Counted from the first letter of the stretch, positions 6,663 through 15,872 are shown. The stretch is DNA of 29,544 nucleotides from an uncultured Bacteroidaceae bacterium (GCA_904501945.1 CAJGCU010000018.1:1-29544); one strand, 5' to 3'. The notes: generated from the letters alone by a model not told the origin. Made by a program: numbers and translations.

Positions 6663-9600
6663 TTATTGTGTAATGATGATTTTTTCTGACTGTGTATATA
6701 CAACGCCTTTGGGCGAGTTGAGCCTTAAGCGCTTGATGTAGATGCCTTTGGGCAGAGAGGACATGTCATCGGTGTTGCCGATTTGTCGGCCTGCTGTATC
6801 GAAGAGTTCGTATTCTTCCTCGAGTCCTTCAACGGCTTCGAAGATGTAGCGTCCTTCACCCATGTTGTTTAGTGTGTCGAATGCGCGTACGACAAGGGTA
6901 TGCTTGCCTGCCGGAAGAGTAGGCAAGGTGTATTCAACTGTGCCGGAGCGATAGTCTCCAACAGCTTGCGAATAGTAGCTGTTGAGGGTGTAGGTCATAG
7001 ATTCTTTTCCGTCAATGATAGCTACGATATCATGGCCGAGTCCGTTGCCTGTGGTGTTGATGCCATTTTCATCGTATAGGGTAATGCGAATGGTTGGCGT
7101 AGTGGTAGTGATGCTTATTTCTCCAGTGTTGTGCCCGTCAGAGTAGGCCGCAATAGTTGGTCCGACGGTGTCGGTTTGTTCTTCGTTGTAAGTTCCTCCT
7201 ATGAGGAAGTCCTCGAAAAGTCCTTGTGCCTCGACGCTTTTGTCGCTGTTGATGGCATGGAGTATGATGAGCCCGGGTTCGTCTGCATAGTTGATGTCGA
7301 GCGGTACAGGGAAGGTGAAAGTGAAACGTCCGTCTCGAACGGAGTCTGCACCAGCATAGAGTGTGCGAGTGCGGTCATTGTACTCGAACGGCTCGACGTC
7401 ATCTCCTGGATTGTTCTTGCATACGATGTGTTGCTCGTTGTCATAGACGATGGGTGAAACGATGCCGTTGAAGTTATTGGCTGCCTGTCCGTCTGCATCA
7501 ACGATATGTCCTTCGATGGTGATAGTTTCTCCTGCAGATATATTAGGCTTGCTGTCTGTGCTGACGTTCTTCCCGTTGACTTTGTCTATCTTGATTTTAT
7601 GGGTGGGTGTGATGAGTTTGATGGCTGGGTCGCCAAGAAGGACGAAGTGGGCCTTGTTGATGGTATCAAGCTTGGAGTAATAGTTTTTTGAACCCAAAAT
7701 ATCTGCTTTGGCTTGTGCTAAAGCTTCGCCAATGGTGTAGCGTTCTCCGTTATTTTTGTGGGCAAGAACGTGTGACATGAAGTAGCGATTGATGGTGCGG
7801 TTGGGAGATGAATAGACGGTTCGTGCAGTTCCAATAAATCCCATTGCTGCTCCTTGTTTGTTGAGAAGTGCTTCGCAGGCCAGATTCACGGTATTCATGT
7901 CAAAAGGTGCAACGTCACAGGCTGCAGTGAGCCAGAGTGGTAGATTGGGAGAATCCCACTTCTGGAAATCTGCGGTCTTTAGTACTTGTTCGTGTGAGAG
8001 GGTGTAAGGTGCTCCATGTCCAGTGTAGTTCATGATGAGCGCACCTTCTTGCATAACTTTGTTGATGGCAGCATAAGCATCTGGATAACCGCTTCCTGTG
8101 GAAGATTGCTGTCGTGGATAGCTGTCCCAGTATATGCGTTTGTAGTGGTAATCGGGGAAGAGTTTTTGAGTGTTGGCAAGAACGTTTTCTGCATCTTCCA
8201 TATGGATGTTTTCGTTACCGTCGTCGCCCATCATGCAGATGGTGTTTTTCCAAGCTCCTGCATGGATATTGTACATGTAGGTGATAAGTTTGTCAACAAC
8301 GGTCTTTGCTTCTGCTGCTGTAGTGACAGGGATGCGCCCTACTCCGCAATCGGGTTTCTCTTTGAGTGGCGAGATGCCTTTTCCGTCGGTAAGCAGCGTG
8401 AAGTATTCTTCCATTACATAGGAATCGGTATGTGACCATGAGTTGTCAGACTCGTATGCTAACAGGTAATCATCCTGTGATTTTGAAGAGAGTCCGCTGG
8501 TTATCAATCGGTTGTCCCAAAGACAATTGCCAAATAGAAGAAGGTTGAAACTGCCTTTCTGTGTGGAGGCCAGGGACGAAGTGGAGTATTGCTTGTCGTG
8601 CAGCATTTTCATCAGGCGTCGATAGGCTGTTGCATCGGGTGTGCCAGATGAAAATTCGTTGTAGATTTTATCTGCTTCAACGACAGCGCATTTGATACCG
8701 TCTTTGAGTGTGTGTGCATCGGCCAGACGCTGTGCTTGCGCTGTCAGTTTTCCGTTGGCGGGCACGATGATGAGCAGGTTGATGCTGTCGAGAGCATGTA
8801 GATCCTGATTTTCTATTTGCCCAACATTTTCGGGAGAAGGGAAAGTGGCATTGGTATTGACCGCTACGTATTTGTCTGTAAAGTGTGTGTCTGATACAGC
8901 AACGTTGAACGTGTTGCCTTCCAGTTTACCTTTAAGTTCGTGGGTTTGCTTTGGATAGGTGACGTTCCAGATGCTAGTGGTGGCACTTGCTCCTTGCAGG
9001 GCAAATACTTTTGTATTGTTGCTGTTTGGGGAGAAGACGAGGTGGCTTTTTCCGGCAAGGGAGAGTTGTGCCTCGTAACTTGCTCGGATGTAGTCGAGGT
9101 GTCCTGAGATGCCAGATGCTCGCGTGTGTTTCAGTGTGATGCTGAGCGCTGATACCGTTTGATCGTAGAGTGTGTATGATTTGCTGCTGACGGAAGCGTA
9201 CTGGTAGTTGGCCAGTTTGGTGAATGCAAGCATACCGAGTGTGTTGCTTCCTGACGATACGCTGACAGTGGACGAACTGTTTCCTGCTGCTCCAAACTGT
9301 ATGTCGAGTGTAATGTCTCCGCAGCTGGTATTGTCAAACGACAGACTGTATGTTTTGGTATTGCCAGTAGCATAATCATACTGGTCGAAGAAAGTACGCC
9401 CTGTGTTCAAAAATGAATAGGCATCCTGTTCATGAAGTGAGTGCGTGTAGTAGGTGGTTTGTGCGTTTCCTGCAGTAGCAGTTGCTTCTTTCTGGGTGAA
9501 AGTGGCAGGAGTTCCTGTGCTTTCGGTCAGAAAGTAGTAAACGTAGTTTGAGTAAGGATTATTTCTGTGTTTATAGGGACTTTCGGCGTCTTTACGTTTC

Positions 9601-9926
9601 CATTCGATGGTACCGCATGAGTAGAAGAGTAGGGTGCCGTTTTTCTTGCGATAGAGGGGAATCTCGGTGAGGTCGTCATCGAGGTTCTCAATGTTTGCTT
9701 CTGGCAGGAAAGGCAGATTGTAGCCGTAAAGGCTCACTTTATCGGGGTTGTTGAAACCCATTGACTTGAGTGTCGCACTGGTCAGCTGATATACGCCCTC
9801 GTTCTTGACGCGTATCTTTACCCATTTACCCGTGGCGAGTTTCGAGTGCTCGGCATAGTGTGACAAGGCATTGGCGTTGATGAACAATGCCATTAATATA
9901 AATAATGTGTAAAACTTTCTTTTCAT
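6663..9926 (-). CDS. porU: Type IX secretion sortase PorU (C25 gingipain-like)
   Basis: PorU is the cell-surface cysteine peptidase (family C25, gingipain-like). It removes the C-terminal sorting domain of type IX cargo and transfers the cargo to anionic LPS. The protein has 1087 residues, close to the usual family length. A signal peptide (MKRKFYTLFILMALFINANA) is followed by a long beta-rich N-terminal region. The peptidase domain lies at about residues 380-780. The catalytic pair is His637 in NYTGHGAP and Cys670 in LTAACDVAPFD; the 33-residue spacing equals that of RgpB (His211/Cys244). The C-terminus (YELFDTAGRQIG...KGIYIKRL) looks like a type IX sorting-domain fold. It sits between a fumarylacetoacetase-fold gene and porV. 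Assignment is strong. Confidence 0.93.
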   Translation of the reverse strand: MKRKFYTLFILMALFINANALSHYAEHSKLATGKWVKIRVKNEGVYQLTSATLKSMGFNNPDKVSLYGYNLPFLPEANIENLDDDLTEIPLYRKKNGTLLFYSCGTIEWKRKDAESPYKHRNNPYSNYVYYFLTESTGTPATFTQKEATATAGNAQTTYYTHSLHEQDAYSFLNTGRTFFDQYDYATGNTKTYSLSFDNTSCGDITLDIQFGAAGNSSSTVSVSSGSNTLGMLAFTKLANYQYASVSSKSYTLYDQTVSALSITLKHTRASGISGHLDYIRASYEAQLSLAGKSHLVFSPNSNNTKVFALQGASATTSIWNVTYPKQTHELKGKLEGNTFNVAVSDTHFTDKYVAVNTNATFPSPENVGQIENQDLHALDSINLLIIVPANGKLTAQAQRLADAHTLKDGIKCAVVEADKIYNEFSSGTPDATAYRRLMKMLHDKQYSTSSLASTQKGSFNLLLFGNCLWDNRLITSGLSSKSQDDYLLAYESDNSWSHTDSYVMEEYFTLLTDGKGISPLKEKPDCGVGRIPVTTAAEAKTVVDKLITYMYNIHAGAWKNTICMMGDDGNENIHMEDAENVLANTQKLFPDYHYKRIYWDSYPRQQSSTGSGYPDAYAAINKVMQEGALIMNYTGHGAPYTLSHEQVLKTADFQKWDSPNLPLWLTAACDVAPFDMNTVNLACEALLNKQGAAMGFIGTARTVYSSPNRTINRYFMSHVLAHKNNGERYTIGEALAQAKADILGSKNYYSKLDTINKAHFVLLGDPAIKLITPTHKIKIDKVNGKNVSTDSKPNISAGETITIEGHIVDADGQAANNFNGIVSPIVYDNEQHIVCKNNPGDDVEPFEYNDRTRTLYAGADSVRDGRFTFTFPVPLDINYADEPGLIILHAINSDKSVEAQGLFEDFLIGGTYNEEQTDTVGPTIAAYSDGHNTGEISITTTTPTIRITLYDENGINTTGNGLGHDIVAIIDGKESMTYTLNSYYSQAVGDYRSGTVEYTLPTLPAGKHTLVVRAFDTLNNMGEGRYIFEAVEGLEEEYELFDTAGRQIGNTDDMSSLPKGIYIKRLRLNSPKGVVYTQSEKIIITQ

Positions 9927-9989
9927 GTAGTTTACTCTTGCATGTTCTTGTTTTGTGCCCCGGCCTTCTGCCTTGTATCTTGCCTGATG

Positions 9990-10622
9990 TCACTTGATTC
10001 TCAGGTCGAGCAGTTTCTGCTCTCCGATGTAGGCCTCAATCTTGTCTCCTTCTTTTACTGGACCAACTCCAACGGGTGTTCCTGTGAAGATGAGGTCTCC
10101 TGTTTTGAGCGTGAAGTATCTGGAAGCGTGAGCTATGATGTGGTCGATGGAGTGAATCATGTCAGCTGTATGGCCTGTCTGTTTTCGTTCTCCATTGAGG
10201 TTCATGTGAAAATGTATGTCCTGCACATCGCATCCGAGGTCTTCTTTGTTGATGAATTTTCCGATGGCTGCACTTCCGTCGAATCCTTTGCAGCACTCCC
10301 ATGGCATTCCTTTGGCGCGCAGTTTGCTTTGCAAGTCTCTGGCAGTGAAGTCAATGCCTACCGTCAGTTCGTCGTAGTAGCGGTGTGCGAATCTTTCGCT
10401 GATGTCCTTTCCTACGCGTGAAATTCTCACAACAATTTCTGTCTCGTAGTCAAATCGTTCGGCAAAGTCGGGAACGAAGAATGGTTTCCCTGGCTGTATG
10501 ATGCTCGAATCGAACTTGGAGAAGAGTACGGGGGCTGTATGTAATAACGAATTTTGTTCTGCTTTAGTATGCAGTTCGCTGATATGTTCGGCGTAGTTCA
10601 TGCCGACGGCTAATATTTTCAT
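9990..10622 (-). CDS. Fumarylacetoacetate hydrolase (FAH) family protein
   Basis: This 210-residue protein has the single FAH C-terminal fold and cytosolic character. The expected divalent-metal ligands are visible: Glu60 and Glu62 (DYETEIVVRI) and Asp91 (GIDFTARDLQ). The closing motif LKTGDLIFTGTPVGVGPVKEGD is also typical. Stand-alone members of this family act as acylpyruvate hydrolases, oxaloacetate decarboxylases or tautomerases, or hydratases of aromatic breakdown products. The sequence alone does not choose among these. I see no aromatic-degradation genes nearby, so a housekeeping role on small keto-acids is more likely than a catabolic one. It follows rseP with a 140-nt gap that contains competing hairpins, and precedes porU by 63 nt. 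Confidence 0.85.
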   Translation of the reverse strand: MKILAVGMNYAEHISELHTKAEQNSLLHTAPVLFSKFDSSIIQPGKPFFVPDFAERFDYETEIVVRISRVGKDISERFAHRYYDELTVGIDFTARDLQSKLRAKGMPWECCKGFDGSAAIGKFINKEDLGCDVQDIHFHMNLNGERKQTGHTADMIHSIDHIIAHASRYFTLKTGDLIFTGTPVGVGPVKEGDKIEAYIGEQKLLDLRIK

Positions 10623-10695
10623 GTGAAATGATTTGTGTAGTTGCGGAATTTAGTGTTTTTAAAGTGCAGAAAACAGATATGCCCTACTCTTACAA

Positions 10696-10734
10696 ATCGA
10701 TGTGCTCCACATCGATGGACCGATGCGGGGCACA
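10696..10734. repeat. Overlapping, mutually exclusive hairpins between rseP and the FAH gene
   Basis: A perfect 9-bp stem (ATCGATGTG at 10696-10704 with CACATCGAT at 10708-10716) has a 3-nt loop. It overlaps a second stem, TGTGCTCCACATCG (10701-10714) with 10721-10734, 14 positions long with one wobble and one mismatch. Only one can form at a time. No strong T-tract follows on the - strand. Confidence 0.6.
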
Positions 10735-10762
10735 CCAATTTTCAAGAACGTAACGTGGTATG

Positions 10763-12238
10763 TTACAGTCCGAAAATCCTTAGTATGTCATTGAGTTGTG
10801 CCAGTATCATCAGCCCGAAGAGGATGTACATGCCGAAGTACTGCACCACAAGCAAGAAGTTGTCGCTCAGTCGTTTGCGTGTAATGAGTTCGAAAGTGGC
10901 AAAGAGTGCATGTCCACCGTCAAGTGCGGGGATTGGCAGGACGTTGGCAAATCCGAGTGCAATAGACAGAAAGGCGGTGAGAAGCCAGAACTTTTGCCAA
11001 TCCCAAACATTTGGGAAGATATTGCCGATGCTGATGAATCCGCCTACTTGTCTTGCTCCTTGTGGGGTGAATATGTATTTCATCTGGTCCACATAGCTCT
11101 TGAGAGTCTCGATGCCATACTTTACACCTGCAGGAAATGATTCGAAGAATCCGTAAGTCTTTTTGCTGATCTTGTCTTGGTATGGCATTTTGTTGGCAAA
11201 TCCAAGAGTGAAGTCATCTGTAAGTGTTACCTCCTTTTTTATAGAGTCGTTAAGTAGGAGGGTTATCTGTCTGGCTTTTAAGCTGTCACCAAAGTTTGCA
11301 TTCTCGGGCAGATTGTTTTGTAGGTTGAACAGAGCATTTTGAAAATCGTTAAAATCGCTGATGACAATACCGTTGACAGCACATATTCTATCAGTTTTCT
11401 TCAAACCTGCATCTTCAGCAGGCGTACCAGGCAAGATGCTGTCAATGGATAGTGGTGCGCGCATGGCTGCATAAGCTGGCTGTTCAATCATGTCAAGCAG
11501 TGACATTTCTTCAGGGAGTGTGATGACAACCTCCTCGCCGCTGCGTAGCACTGTGGCGGTCTTGGCGTTTGAAAGGTCTTGCAGCACGGATGTTTTCCAT
11601 GACTCGACTTTTTCGTCATCAACTTTGATAATGATATCCCCGTCGCGGAAACCGTCTGCCTTAGCTTGTTCTGAGAACTTCATGCCATATTCCATATCTT
11701 CGCTCTTGACAAAACTCTCGCCCCAGGTAAAAAGTACCATGGCGTAGATGAGAAATGCCGTGATGAAGTTCATGATGATACCTCCAAGCATGATGATGAG
11801 CCGCTGCCAGGCAGGGTGTGTGCGGAACTCCCACTTCTCGCCTTTCACGTCTTCATTCCTGATGATGATGTTCTTCATCAGTTGTGGAAGTTGGCTCCAG
11901 AAACTTTTTTGACTGTCATCTTCGTTGAAAGACGATTCGTCCACCATGCCTGAAATCTTTACATAACCGCCCAAAGGAATCCAGCCGACTCCGTATTCAG
12001 TGCCTTCATACTCGTATTCTCCGTTTTCTTTCTTCTTTGCAGGTTGCTTGCCTCTCAGTTTACGCCACCAATTGCTATAGGTGCTGAACAAGCTAAATTT
12101 CCAGTCGAAAAAGAGGTAGAATTTCTCCACTCTGACCTTGAAAATCTTTGCTGCAAGAAAGTGGCCTCCTTCATGAAGTATGATGAGGAGTGCAAGCGAG
12201 ACCAGCAGTTGCAACCCTTTGATGAGAATTGTTTCCAT
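10763..12238 (-). CDS. rseP: Site-2 membrane metalloprotease RseP
   Basis: This is a zinc intramembrane protease of the S2P family. Homologues cut anti-sigma factors and leftover signal peptides in the inner membrane. The zinc motif HEGGH is at residues 22-26 in the first helix. The second active-site motif (NVLPIPALDGGH, residues 432-443) supplies Asp440. A PDZ domain lies around residues 255-330 (SILPGTPAEDAGLKKTDRICAVNG). The length of 491 residues exceeds the roughly 450 of E. coli RseP; a charged insertion after the first helix (KLRGKQPAKKKENGEYEYEG) accounts for some of this. It lies 70 nt after dxr, a neighbourhood widespread in bacteria. Which anti-sigma factor it cuts here cannot be told from the window. 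Confidence 0.93.
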   Translation of the reverse strand: METILIKGLQLLVSLALLIILHEGGHFLAAKIFKVRVEKFYLFFDWKFSLFSTYSNWWRKLRGKQPAKKKENGEYEYEGTEYGVGWIPLGGYVKISGMVDESSFNEDDSQKSFWSQLPQLMKNIIIRNEDVKGEKWEFRTHPAWQRLIIMLGGIIMNFITAFLIYAMVLFTWGESFVKSEDMEYGMKFSEQAKADGFRDGDIIIKVDDEKVESWKTSVLQDLSNAKTATVLRSGEEVVITLPEEMSLLDMIEQPAYAAMRAPLSIDSILPGTPAEDAGLKKTDRICAVNGIVISDFNDFQNALFNLQNNLPENANFGDSLKARQITLLLNDSIKKEVTLTDDFTLGFANKMPYQDKISKKTYGFFESFPAGVKYGIETLKSYVDQMKYIFTPQGARQVGGFISIGNIFPNVWDWQKFWLLTAFLSIALGFANVLPIPALDGGHALFATFELITRKRLSDNFLLVVQYFGMYILFGLMILAQLNDILRIFGL

Positions 12239-12308
12239 TTTTTTTGTTGTTCGTTTTTTAGTCGGTCGATTGGGCTGTGTGAGGCCTTATAACCATCTCT
12301 TTAAGTTG

Positions 12309-13451
12309 TCAAATCAGTGTTGAAGCGTAAACTCTTGCTTCTTTGTCTGTCTGTAAATAGGTTTCTAAAGTTGATTCTGTCGTGAAAGCAATCTTTTGCA
12401 TCGTTTGTTCGATGATGTCTGCAATCTGTTCGAATCCGATCCGGTCATCAATGAAGGCACGATTGGCAACCTCGTTTGCCGCATTTACGATGCAGGGCAT
12501 GTTGCCTCCCTGTTTCAGCGACTCGTATGCTAGTCCCAGACAGCGGAAACGTTTAACGTCGGGCTGTTCGAATGTGAGATCCTTCATCCCGAACAGGTCT
12601 AAACGTTCGCCATCCAGCGTAAGGCGTTTGGGGTAACTGAATGCATATTGGATGGGCAGTCTCATGTCGGGCACACCCAGCTGAGCCTTTACTGCTCCGT
12701 CTTCAAACTGCACGGCACTATGGATGACGGACTGTGGATGTACAACCACTTGGATTTGCTCTGGCTTCACGCCAAATAGCCATTTTGCCTCAATCACTTC
12801 AAACCCTTTGTTCATCAGTGTGGCGGAGTCTATCGTGATTTTAGCTCCCATGTTCCAAGTTGGATGTGCCAATGCGTCTGCTTTTGTGACATTTTTCAAC
12901 TGTTCATGGCTAAAGTTTCTGAATGGACCGCCGCTACATGTGAGCAGGATTTTGTCAATTTTATTGCCTGGCTCAATGCACTGGAAAATAGCAGAGTGTT
13001 CCGAGTCAACAGGCAAGATAGGCACCTGATACTCATTGGCCAGTTGAGTGATTAGGTCACCTGCAACGACCAGCGTCTCTTTGTTTGCCAGCGCAATCAT
13101 TTTCTGGGCCTTGATGGCAGCGATTGTCGGTTCTAAACCAGCGAAACCTACCATGGATGCCAACACAATATCTACTTGGTCGTCTTGCACTACTTGGCAA
13201 AGCGCATCCGCACCTGTATAAACTTTGATTGGGAGGTCTGACAGACCTTCTTTCACTGTTTCATAGTTGGACTCCTTGGCTATAACTACAGCCTCAGGCA
13301 TATATTTCCGTGCCTGTTGGATGAGCAGGTCGGCATTGTTGTAAGCTGTCAGCACGTATGCTTCATACAGGTCGCTGTGCTGTGCTATCACATCAAGCGC
13401 TTGTGTGCCGATGCTCCCTGTTGAGCCTAATATACAAATTCTTTTCTTCAT
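12309..13451 (-). CDS. dxr: 1-deoxy-D-xylulose 5-phosphate reductoisomerase
   Basis: Dxr converts DXP to 2-C-methyl-D-erythritol 4-phosphate with NADPH, the committed step of the MEP isoprenoid pathway. The length of 380 residues is normal. The NADPH-binding loop GSTGSIG is at residues 9-15. NKETLVVAG and the metal/substrate segment PVDSEHSAIFQC follow, then the flexible loop LTCSGGPFRNF and the HPTWNMGAKITIDSATLMNKGFE block (in parts), all diagnostic. The ATG overlaps the rimM stop in an ATGA of 4 nt, so translation is probably coupled. Dxr is the classic target of fosmidomycin. ispF of the same pathway closes this gene run about 7 kb downstream. Confidence 0.96.
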   Translation of the reverse strand: MKKRICILGSTGSIGTQALDVIAQHSDLYEAYVLTAYNNADLLIQQARKYMPEAVVIAKESNYETVKEGLSDLPIKVYTGADALCQVVQDDQVDIVLASMVGFAGLEPTIAAIKAQKMIALANKETLVVAGDLITQLANEYQVPILPVDSEHSAIFQCIEPGNKIDKILLTCSGGPFRNFSHEQLKNVTKADALAHPTWNMGAKITIDSATLMNKGFEVIEAKWLFGVKPEQIQVVVHPQSVIHSAVQFEDGAVKAQLGVPDMRLPIQYAFSYPKRLTLDGERLDLFGMKDLTFEQPDVKRFRCLGLAYESLKQGGNMPCIVNAANEVANRAFIDDRIGFEQIADIIEQTMQKIAFTTESTLETYLQTDKEARVYASTLI

Positions 13452-13972
13452 AATTCAAGTAGTCCTAATGGTAAATCCATTGACATGATTTTTTTCTCTT
13501 GTTGAATATCCGTAATGAATTCTTCATGAGCTGGTATCATCACTTCTTCCCCATTGACTTTTTCTACGATAAAGAGCCAGTTCTCGGTGTTATCATCAAT
13601 GTCAATGATGGTACCGATTATTTCTTCATTTTCGCTGTCAATGATTTGAAAACCGATAAAATAATGAAGTGAAACCTCATCGTCCCCAAGTTCTTCCTGA
13701 TGTGCCTTCTCGATATATACATTGCTGTTTACAAGCATTTGTACGGCATCGGAATTGTCTAAATCTTCAAACTTGATCAATGCTGTAGAATCGCTGCGGA
13801 AGCGGTATTCTTCGATAAAAAAAGGAACGAGAATGCCATCGACTTCACAAATAAGATAGTCACTGTCAGCTCTCTCCCAGATGTCATTCGTGAACTGGAA
13901 GTTAATCTCGCCCCTCAGCCCATGAGCCTTGGTGAGTTTCCCAATGAGAAATACGTCTTCTTTGTGTATCAT
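13448..13972 (-). CDS. rimM: Ribosome maturation factor RimM
   Basis: RimM helps mature the 30S subunit, working on the head region of 16S rRNA with ribosomal protein S19. The protein has 174 residues. The N-terminal barrel carries the family signature (IGKLTKAHGLRGEINFQF, residues about 10-27). A C-terminal PRC-barrel follows (GFQIIDSENEEIIGTIIDI and later VMIPAHEEFITDI). It overlaps murA upstream and dxr downstream by 4 nt each (ATGA). In many bacteria rimM sits with trmD and rplS; here it sits in the murA-dxr block instead, as I recall for other Bacteroidales. Its acidic composition is not unusual for the family. Confidence 0.93.
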   Translation of the reverse strand: MIHKEDVFLIGKLTKAHGLRGEINFQFTNDIWERADSDYLICEVDGILVPFFIEEYRFRSDSTALIKFEDLDNSDAVQMLVNSNVYIEKAHQEELGDDEVSLHYFIGFQIIDSENEEIIGTIIDIDDNTENWLFIVEKVNGEEVMIPAHEEFITDIQQEKKIMSMDLPLGLLEL

Positions 13973-15276
13973 GGTACTCGCTTAATGGATGCTCCTAGAC
14001 GAGTGAGTCGTCCTTCTATATCTTCATAGCCGCGGTCTATCTGCTCGATGTTGCTAATGGTGCTGGTGCCGTCGGCCGACATGGCTGCGATGAGTAAGGC
14101 AATACCTGCACGGATGTCGGGGCTTGACATGCGAGCGCCGCGGAGTTTAAACTTATGGTTGTGGCCTACAACAACAGCACGGTGAGGGTCGCAGAGGATG
14201 ATTTGTGCGCCCATGTCGATGAGTTTGTCGACAAAGAAAAGGCGGCTTTCAAACATCTTTTGGTGGATGAGTACGGTTCCGTTGGCTTGAGTGGCAACAA
14301 CGAGAAGAATGCTCAAAAGGTCAGGAGTGAGTCCTGGCCAAGGAGCATCTGCAATAGACATGGTGCTGCCGTCCATGAAGGACTGCACTTCGTAGTGTAG
14401 TTGAGCGGGTATATGAATATCATCGCCCGTGCGTTCAATGCAGATGCCTAAGCGGCTGAACATGTTAGGGATGATGCCCAAGTTGTCATAGCTGACATTT
14501 TTGATGGTGATATCACTTCCTGTCATGGCAGCCAGGCCTATGAATGAGCCAACTTCTATCATGTCGGGAAGAATCGTATGTTCTGTACCGTGTAGAACTT
14601 CTACGCCTTCGATGGTGAGAAGATTGGAACTGATACCTGTGATACGCGCTCCCATGGAATTGAGCATACGGCAAAGTTGCTGTATGTAGGGCTCGCAAGC
14701 TGCGTTGTATATGGTTGTTGTGCCTTTGGCAAGAACCGCAGTCATGATAATGTTGGCAGTACCTGTCACACTGGCTTCGTCAAGAAGAATGTATTTGCCC
14801 TTTAGCTCTTTTGCCACAATTTCATAAACTCCGAGGTCGCTATCATAATGGAATTGGGCACCGAGTTCTTGAATGCCCAGGAAATGGGTGTCCAAGCGAC
14901 GACGGCCTATCTTGTCGCCTCCGGGTTTTGCCACACAAGCATGGTGAAAACGACCGAGCAGAGGACCAAGCATAAGAATGCTTCCACGCAGGGTTGAGCA
15001 GCACTGGATGAATTCTTGACTGCCCAAATATCTCATGTCAAGGTTGTTAGCCTGAAATTTCCATGTGTGGTCGCCCAAGGAGGTGACTTCAACGCCCATC
15101 TTGCGAAGGAGGTTGATGAGGTTGTTAACATCAAGGATGTCGGGGACGTTTCGGATGATGACGGGTTCATTGGTGAGCAGTATGGCGGTGATGACTTCAA
15201 GCGCCTCGTTTTTGGCACCTTGGGGAGTAATTTCACCGTGTAACTGATGACCGCCTTCTATGATAAATGATGCCAT
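13969..15276 (-). CDS. murA: UDP-N-acetylglucosamine 1-carboxyvinyltransferase, Asp-type active site
   Basis: MurA transfers enolpyruvate from PEP to UDP-GlcNAc, the first committed step of peptidoglycan synthesis. The protein has 435 residues with two inverted EPSP-synthase-like domains. The substrate-binding Lys22-Asn23 (AKNEALEV) is present. The active-site loop reads AKPGGDKIGRRRLDTH, with Asp121 where most MurA enzymes have the catalytic Cys (Cys115 in E. coli, GGC). Cys-to-Asp versions, known from Mycobacterium and Chlamydia, stay active but are not alkylated by fosfomycin. The DNA reads GGC GAC AAG here, so this is not a translation artefact. The start overlaps the DUF4290 stop by 1 nt (TAATG) and the stop overlaps rimM by 4 nt. 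Confidence 0.95.
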   Translation of the reverse strand: MASFIIEGGHQLHGEITPQGAKNEALEVITAILLTNEPVIIRNVPDILDVNNLINLLRKMGVEVTSLGDHTWKFQANNLDMRYLGSQEFIQCCSTLRGSILMLGPLLGRFHHACVAKPGGDKIGRRRLDTHFLGIQELGAQFHYDSDLGVYEIVAKELKGKYILLDEASVTGTANIIMTAVLAKGTTTIYNAACEPYIQQLCRMLNSMGARITGISSNLLTIEGVEVLHGTEHTILPDMIEVGSFIGLAAMTGSDITIKNVSYDNLGIIPNMFSRLGICIERTGDDIHIPAQLHYEVQSFMDGSTMSIADAPWPGLTPDLLSILLVVATQANGTVLIHQKMFESRLFFVDKLIDMGAQIILCDPHRAVVVGHNHKFKLRGARMSSPDIRAGIALLIAAMSADGTSTISNIEQIDRGYEDIEGRLTRLGASIKRVP

Positions 15277-15872
15277 TATCTTTTTTTCTTCTTTTTTACG
15301 CTAGTTGAAATGCGGCTGCAGAGAAGTTCGCCGTCGCTGATAAGGTGGTGCTGGCTAGGGTCTATTTGAATTTTCCCTTGAGTATAGGAGGCCAAATCGT
15401 CTGCAATCTTGTCGTCGCTCATGGAGTCAACGCTCCAATTGGAAAGGTCGCGCTTCATGTGGTTGGCAACGAGGATAGTCAGTTCATCGCGCAGAGGATT
15501 TGCTTCCATGTCTGCAAGATGGTCAACGAATTGCTCGACGATGGCTCCGTAGTTTCGTTTCTGTATGCGCTTTTGCGGATAAGGCAATTTTTCCGGCTGG
15601 GTATTTTCGTCGTCAATGCGCTTGATTTCGACAGGGTAGTCAATGTCGAGGTCATATTGCGCCATGGCGGCAAGATGATTCCAGAGCTTCTTCAAAAAAT
15701 CTTCTTTGTCGGCTGTCTGTTCTGCCATTGCAGCCATGGTTTCAATGATGCTTTTGGCACATCGTAGGCGCTCATCTTTGTTGTTAAGAGTTTTGCAATG
15801 CTCAACCATCTGTTGGACGCCACGACCATATTCTGGCATGATGAGTTTATGTCGTTGTGTATTGTAATCCAT
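15276..15872 (-). CDS. DUF4290 protein
   Basis: This 198-residue soluble protein belongs to the Bacteroidetes-restricted DUF4290 family. The N-terminus (MDYNTQRHKLIMPEYGRGVQ) is its signature. The middle is helical and charged, and a very basic tail follows the conserved part (STSVKKKKKR). No catalytic motif is recognised and the function is unknown. Its stop overlaps the murA start by one nucleotide, and I recall the DUF4290-murA-rimM pairing from other Bacteroidetes, so a link to cell-wall synthesis or ribosome maturation is conceivable. That is guilt by association only. Confidence 0.88.
   Translation of the reverse strand: MDYNTQRHKLIMPEYGRGVQQMVEHCKTLNNKDERLRCAKSIIETMAAMAEQTADKEDFLKKLWNHLAAMAQYDLDIDYPVEIKRIDDENTQPEKLPYPQKRIQKRNYGAIVEQFVDHLADMEANPLRDELTILVANHMKRDLSNWSVDSMSDDKIADDLASYTQGKIQIDPSQHHLISDGELLCSRISTSVKKKKKR

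Noticed and set aside
11102..11110. GAGAGTCTC core inside rseP, matching the HU-leader palindromes
   Set aside because: Only the central 9-10 nt match, the flanks do not continue the dyad and it lies in coding sequence; a chance hit is likely.
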